Assembly (NCBI GenBank): GCA_905221615.1
Contig: CAJNDT010004890.1
Span: 558,001-622,000, forward strand
Source of the DNA: Symbiodinium sp. CCMP2592
Lineage: Eukaryota > Sar > Dinophyceae > Suessiales > Symbiodiniaceae
Length of the DNA stretch: 64,000 nucleotides
Direction: 5' to 3'
Shown here: positions 63,545 through 64,000 of the stretch, one piece after another
Numbering within the stretch: the first letter of the stretch is position 1
How the letters are laid out: each line of letters begins with the position of its first letter
Program-made: the position numbers and the translations under genes
Notes under the pieces: generated by a model
Databases searched by the model: none
Seen by the model: only the letters and a program-made list of their open reading frames with translations
What the model was told of the DNA's origin: nothing

Positions 63545-64000
63545 CTGGAGAAAATAAATACCCGCAAGAGGCAAACCCTAAACCCTTCGGGTGTTGTAGG
63601 GATTAGGGTCTTGGATGGGTTTAGGGTTTACATGATCTGCAGAAAGCAGACAGCCAAAATCACGAGAATTGCTCCTGGCATGGTGCCTGAGAGGTCATAA
63701 CATGGCTCGACGCCGAGGGTCCGGAAACCACCCAACATCGAACCATCAGGGTTTAGGCTTTCAGGTCTAAGGTTTAGGGTTCCCTACTATGATTTCTTGA
63801 TACAAGTCCTTAAAAACGTGAGTTACTTGGGGTTAAGGTAGGGTCTAGGAAGGCTTAGGCTTTCGGGAGGCATACCTGAAAGCAACAGCATGACGATAAT
63901 GGCGACGGAGTTTCGTATTAAATGAGGGTGGCTAAGAGAGTGGTTCATTAATGCTGCTTGCTGATGACGGCGACCCTGGTGAGTGATTATTGTTAGCACC

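Noticed and set aside
1..64000. Prokaryotic features, CRISPR arrays, tRNA and rRNA genes
   Set aside because: No Shine-Dalgarno-led ORFs, no spaced direct-repeat array and no recognisable tRNA or rRNA core on reading; many palindromes are the hairpin elements, not terminators.

Overview
Eukaryotic nuclear DNA, most likely from a dinoflagellate. No operons, ribosome-binding sites, rRNA, tRNA or CRISPR were seen. Three things point to a dinoflagellate: interspersed TTTAGGG/CCCTAAA tracts, very small exons in long repeat-filled introns, and splice junctions that are nearly always AG|G at the acceptor with GC (majority), GT or occasionally GA at the donor. The splice-site pattern matches what is known of dinoflagellate introns; the exact species cannot be named from the window.

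The main gene runs on the minus strand from about 63.5 kb down to about 16.1 kb. I assembled about 37 short exons (18-81 nt, roughly 1.6 kb of coding sequence over 47 kb). They read in order as the end of an RRM, a short linker, a long charged K/E/R coiled region and a complete C-terminal PWI domain. This is the architecture of RBM25, a U1-associated splicing regulator. Reading phase carries through almost every proposed junction, which is the strongest evidence for the model. The RNP2 half of the RRM and the start codon are not found and probably lie beyond the right edge.

On the left, a second minus-strand gene starts with an ATG at 6737. Its first two exons join to make one transmembrane helix, and candidate exons continue to about 2.7 kb. 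Between 7 and 16 kb the signal is weak: a few exon-like pieces on both strands.

The rest is intronic or intergenic. It consists of at least 20 families of 60-240 bp hairpin-forming inverted-repeat elements without ORFs (lettered A-V here), degenerate telomere-like tracts, microsatellites and one degenerate satellite. Families D and G show 2-bp target duplications and family C 3-bp ones, so these are mobile non-autonomous elements. Several RBM25 introns also contain same-strand open frames that begin after an AG, are in phase with the upstream exon and end in a stop, so they could act as alternative last exons.

Stretches over 300 bases not listed individually (for example 1.3-2.7, 16.1-18.7, 25.0-25.7, 32.5-34.0, 44.4-45.6, 46.4-47.4, 50.5-51.1 and 55.1-57.1 kb) contain degenerate TTTAGGG-like sequence and decayed repeat copies, with no gene I can support.
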